Assembly: GCA_919902925.1 (NCBI GenBank)
Contig: CAKKRZ010000071.1
Coordinates: 1 to 36,705, forward strand
Origin: Acidiferrobacterales bacterium
Lineage (GTDB): Bacteria > Pseudomonadota > Gammaproteobacteria > Acidiferrobacterales > Sulfurifustaceae
DNA length: 36,705 nucleotides
Direction of reading: 5' to 3'
Below the pieces are notes generated by a model. The model did not search any database. It had not been told where the DNA came from and saw only the letters and a list, made by a program, of their open reading frames with translations. The position numbers were made by a program, and so were the translations under genes. This document shows positions 33,756-36,705 of the stretch, piece after piece (position 1 is the first letter of the stretch; the number at the start of each line of letters is the position of its first letter).

Positions 33756-34433
33756 ATGAACACCGCCCCTGATCCAGTTACCGTTTCCCCGTCGTCGCGC
33801 CTGCGGGTCAACGAGATTTTCCATTCCCTGCAGGGCGAGGCGCGCACGGTCGGAATCCCCACTGTTTTTATCCGCCTGACCGGCTGCCCGCTGCGTTGCG
33901 GGTACTGCGACACCAGCTACGCCTTCAGCGAGGGACACTGGCAGACGATCGACGACATCATGGACGAGGTCCGGTCGCTGGGCGCCCGCTATGTGACGCT
34001 CACCGGCGGCGAACCGTTGGCGCAACGCGAATGCCGCCCCTTGTTGAATCGTTTGTGTGACGCCGGCTACCGGGTCTCGCTGGAGACCAGCGGGGCGCTC
34101 GACATCGCCGACATCGACCCGCGCGTCAGCATCGTCATGGACCTCAAGACTCCCGGTTCGGGCGAGGAGTCCCGCAACCGCTACGAGAACATCGCGCTGT
34201 TGCGCGCCGATGACCAGGTCAAATTCGTGATCCGCGACCGCGCCGATTACGACTGGAGCGGCGAACAGTTGCGGCAACACCGCCTGGCCGACAAGGTGGA
34301 GGTGCTGTTCTCGCCGGTGCACGGTGTGCTCGCCGCGGGCACGCTGGCCGACTGGATCCTCGCCGATCGGTTGCCGGTGCGCCTGCAGGTGCAGTTGCAC
34401 AAGCTGCTGTGGGGCGAGGCGCGGGGACGCTAG
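33756..34433 (+). CDS. queE: 7-carboxy-7-deazaguanine synthase QueE
   Basis: Radical-SAM motif [46 protein letters not shown]. Confidence 0.94.
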   Translation: MNTAPDPVTVSPSSRLRVNEIFHSLQGEARTVGIPTVFIRLTGCPLRCGYCDTSYAFSEGHWQTIDDIMDEVRSLGARYVTLTGGEPLAQRECRPLLNRLCDAGYRVSLETSGALDIADIDPRVSIVMDLKTPGSGEESRNRYENIALLRADDQVKFVIRDRADYDWSGEQLRQHRLADKVEVLFSPVHGVLAAGTLADWILADRLPVRLQVQLHKLLWGEARGR

Positions 34434-34435
34434 CG

Positions 34436-35104
34436 ATGGCCGATGCCGTGGTGTTGCTCTCCGGCGGACTCGATTCGGCCACGGTCCTGGCCATCGCCCG
34501 CGAGGAAGGACTCACCTGCCATGCATTGACCTTCGATTACGGCCAGCGCCATCGCGTGGAACTGGAGGCCGCCCGGCGCGTGGCCGCCAGTCTCGGCGTG
34601 GCCGACCACCGCATCGTTCCGCTGGCGCTCGGCTGGATGGGCGGCTCCGCCCTGACCGATCCGGCGATCGCCGTCCCGAAGACCCCCGGCGAAGGCATCC
34701 CGGTGACCTACGTGCCGGCGCGCAACACGGTGTTCCTGTCCATCGCCCTGGGCTGGGCCGAGGTGCTCGGCGCCCGGCACCTGTATCTCGGTGTCAACGC
34801 CGTCGACTACTCCGGTTATCCCGATTGCCGTCCGGAATACCTCGAGGCCTTCGAGCGGCTGGCCAACCTGGCCACGCGCGCCGGTGTCGAGGGGCGGCCG
34901 TTGCGCCTGCATGCGCCGCTGTTGCACATGACCAAGGCGGACATCATTGCGCGCGGGGCGTTGCTGGGCGTGGATTTTTCGCTGACCCTCTCCTGCTATG
35001 ACCCGGACGGAGAAGGGCGCGCCTGCGGGGGCTGCGATTCCTGCCGGCTGCGTGCGCACGGTTTCGCCGAGGCCGGCCGGCCGGACCCGACCTGCTACCG
35101 GTGA
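34436..35104 (+). CDS. queC: 7-cyano-7-deazaguanine synthase QueC
   Basis: [19 protein letters not shown]-loop; [35 protein letters not shown] zinc Cys. Confidence 0.96.
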   Translation: MADAVVLLSGGLDSATVLAIAREEGLTCHALTFDYGQRHRVELEAARRVAASLGVADHRIVPLALGWMGGSALTDPAIAVPKTPGEGIPVTYVPARNTVFLSIALGWAEVLGARHLYLGVNAVDYSGYPDCRPEYLEAFERLANLATRAGVEGRPLRLHAPLLHMTKADIIARGALLGVDFSLTLSCYDPDGEGRACGGCDSCRLRAHGFAEAGRPDPTCYR

Positions 35105-35244
35105 CGCGCGCCGGCGGTATTTATTCCTGCCGGCGGGAGCGTCTGGACCCGTCCCGTGGAAGGCGTCCGCTGAAATCAGTAGAATACCGGCCCAGCACGC
35201 AGTACATCTTTCCCTAAACAATCTACAGGCGAGGCCGAGGAAAC

Positions 35245-36384
35245 ATGGAATTCACCATTCACGTTCAAGTCCTGCTGGGGGTGTTCCTGATCGCGATGGT
35301 CATGGGCGCCGTGGCCAACAAGACCAATTTCTGCACCATGGGCGCGGTTTCCGATTGGGTGAACATGGAGGACAAGGGCCGCCTGCGGGCCTGGATGCTG
35401 GCCATCACCGTGGCCATGGTCGGCGTACTGGCGCTGGAGGCGATGGGCACGATCAAGCTGCCCGGCGGCACCTTCCCGCCGTACCGCAGCGAGAACTTCG
35501 CCTGGTTGCGCTATCTGCTCGGCGGGCTCATGTTCGGGGTCGGCATGACGCTCGGCAGCGGTTGCGGCAACAAGACGTTCGTGCGTATCGGTGGCGGCAA
35601 TCTCAAGTCGCTGGTCATGCTGGTGCTGTTCGCCGCTCCGGCTTCCTACCTCATGCTCTGGGGCAGCATCGGTGAGCAGGGTTTCTTCGACGTGGTTTTT
35701 GGCGGCTGGATCAATCCTACCACCATCGATCTCGGCCAATACGGCATCCGCAGCCAGGATCTCGGCGCGCTGGCAGCGGGCGCGACCGGCATCAAGGATG
35801 TGACTGTTCTGCGCTTGGTGATCGGCGGGCTGATGGCCGCGGGTTTCCTGTACTTTATCTTCAAGTCGGCGGATTTCCGCAGCAGCCGCGACAACATCCT
35901 GGGCGGTGTCGTCATCGGCCTGGCCGTGGTGCTGGGTTGGTGGATCACCGGCGGTTCGATCGGCAATGAATGGAAAGAGTTCGCCGATTTCCAGTCCAAT
36001 GTCCCGAGCCGCGTGGCGGTGCAGTCCTACACCTTCATCAGCCCGATGGGCGATTCGGTCCGTTACCTCAGTAACCCGGCCAAGTTCCAGAACATCAACT
36101 TCGGGGTCATGGCCCTGGCCGGCGTGATCGTCGGGTCGTTCCTGTACGCGCTGATCAGCCGCAGCTTCCGCATTGAGTGGTTCGCCAACCTCAAGGACTT
36201 CATTGCCCATGCCATCGGCGGTCTGCTGATGGGTTTCGGCGGCGTGCTGTCGATGGGATGCACGATCGGCCAGGGCGTCACCGGTTTCTCGACGCTGGCG
36301 CTGGGTTCGATCCTGACCTTCCTGGCCATCATTGCCGGTGCCGCCGTCACCATGAAGGTTCAGTACAAGATGATGGGCGGCTGA
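35245..36384 (+). CDS. YeeE/YedE-family membrane transporter (sulfur-compound transport)
   Basis: ANKTNFCTMGAVSDWV, GMTLGSGCGNKTFVRIGGGNLKSL, GGVLSMGCTIGQGVTGFSTLALGS Cys motifs. Confidence 0.88.
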   Translation: MEFTIHVQVLLGVFLIAMVMGAVANKTNFCTMGAVSDWVNMEDKGRLRAWMLAITVAMVGVLALEAMGTIKLPGGTFPPYRSENFAWLRYLLGGLMFGVGMTLGSGCGNKTFVRIGGGNLKSLVMLVLFAAPASYLMLWGSIGEQGFFDVVFGGWINPTTIDLGQYGIRSQDLGALAAGATGIKDVTVLRLVIGGLMAAGFLYFIFKSADFRSSRDNILGGVVIGLAVVLGWWITGGSIGNEWKEFADFQSNVPSRVAVQSYTFISPMGDSVRYLSNPAKFQNINFGVMALAGVIVGSFLYALISRSFRIEWFANLKDFIAHAIGGLLMGFGGVLSMGCTIGQGVTGFSTLALGSILTFLAIIAGAAVTMKVQYKMMGG

Positions 36385-36406
36385 CGCTTACCGGCGTTCA
36401 TCGTGT

Positions 36407-36437
36407 GCACGGGCCCGCTTGCGGGCCCGTGCCTTTT
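36407..36437 (+). terminator. Rho-independent terminator
   Basis: GCACGGGCCCGC-TT-GCGGGCCCGTGC followed by CTTTTC. Confidence 0.8.
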
Positions 36438-36502
36438 CGGTTTGACAGGGGTTGGGTGGCTCCGGATAATGCCGCCTCCCCGAGTAGTCCATCCCGGTTC
36501 CC

Positions 36503-36578
36503 GGGCCGTTAGCTCAGTCGGTAGAGCAGCTGGCTTTTAACCAGTTGGTCGGCAGTTCGAATCTGCCACGGCCCACCA
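36503..36578 (+). tRNA. tRNA-Lys (anticodon TTT), CCA encoded
   Basis: GGGCCGT acceptor/ACGGCCC, D-loop AGCTCAGTCGGTAGAGC, anticodon loop CTTTTAA, T-arm GCAGTTCGAATCTGC, 3' ACCA. Confidence 0.96.
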
Positions 36579-36638
36579 TTCTTGCGTAAGATGTTTCCGC
36601 GGTCGCGGTAGTCCCCGCGCCTGTGGCAAGCTATTCGA

Positions 36639-36705
36639 ATGAGCGAGCCCACGACCGTCCTGTCCGGCGACCGTCAGCGGTTGTTTCTGGCCATCTGGCC
36701 GGACG
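36639..36705 (+). CDS. thpR: RNA 2',3'-cyclic phosphodiesterase / 2'-5' RNA ligase-like, N-terminal fragment, truncated by window end
   Basis: MSEPTTVLSGDRQRLFLAIWPD; RLFLAIWPD N-terminal signature. Confidence 0.6.
   Translation, partial: MSEPTTVLSGDRQRLFLAIWPD

Noticed and set aside
35109-35135. CGCCGGC...GCCGGCG stem-loop downstream of queC
   Set aside because: 7-bp stem with a 13-nt loop and no T-run; too weak to call a terminator

Overview
GC-rich proteobacterial (probably gammaproteobacterial) chromosomal window, almost fully coding and almost all on the + strand. Blocks, left to right: (1) ~1-11.9 kb: a tightly packed, mostly translationally coupled operon-like cluster. It encodes an LplT-like MFS C-terminus, HMG-CoA reductase, a UbiA-family prenyltransferase, an RPH/PEP-synthase-like dikinase without an apparent PEP-binding TIM barrel, a BtaA-like DUF3419 aminocarboxypropyltransferase, a dolichol-kinase/CTP-transferase-like membrane protein, a truncated cytochrome P450 remnant, a GNAT, an AMP-ligase and a Tat-signal amidohydrolase. 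This is the best candidate here for an undescribed lipid/isoprenoid pathway. (2) 11.9-15.9 kb: DUF2339 and DUF3999 envelope-protein pair. (3) 16.1-21.5 kb: a two-gene 2-hydroxyacyl-CoA-dehydratase-activase / double-cubane-type system, flanked by an imperfect direct repeat. (4) 21.6-25.3 kb: fmdB-like, DUF502, aspS, nudB-like and MAPEG genes, with a strong terminator-like hairpin in the fmdB leader. (5) An orphan minus-strand gene. (6) ruvC-ruvA-ruvB with REP-like hairpins and an insertion-like spacer. (7) ybgC-tolQRAB-pal-cpoB, queE-queC, a YeeE/YedE transporter, tRNA-Lys(TTT) and the start of thpR. All family assignments come from reading the translations and motifs by eye; no database search was run.
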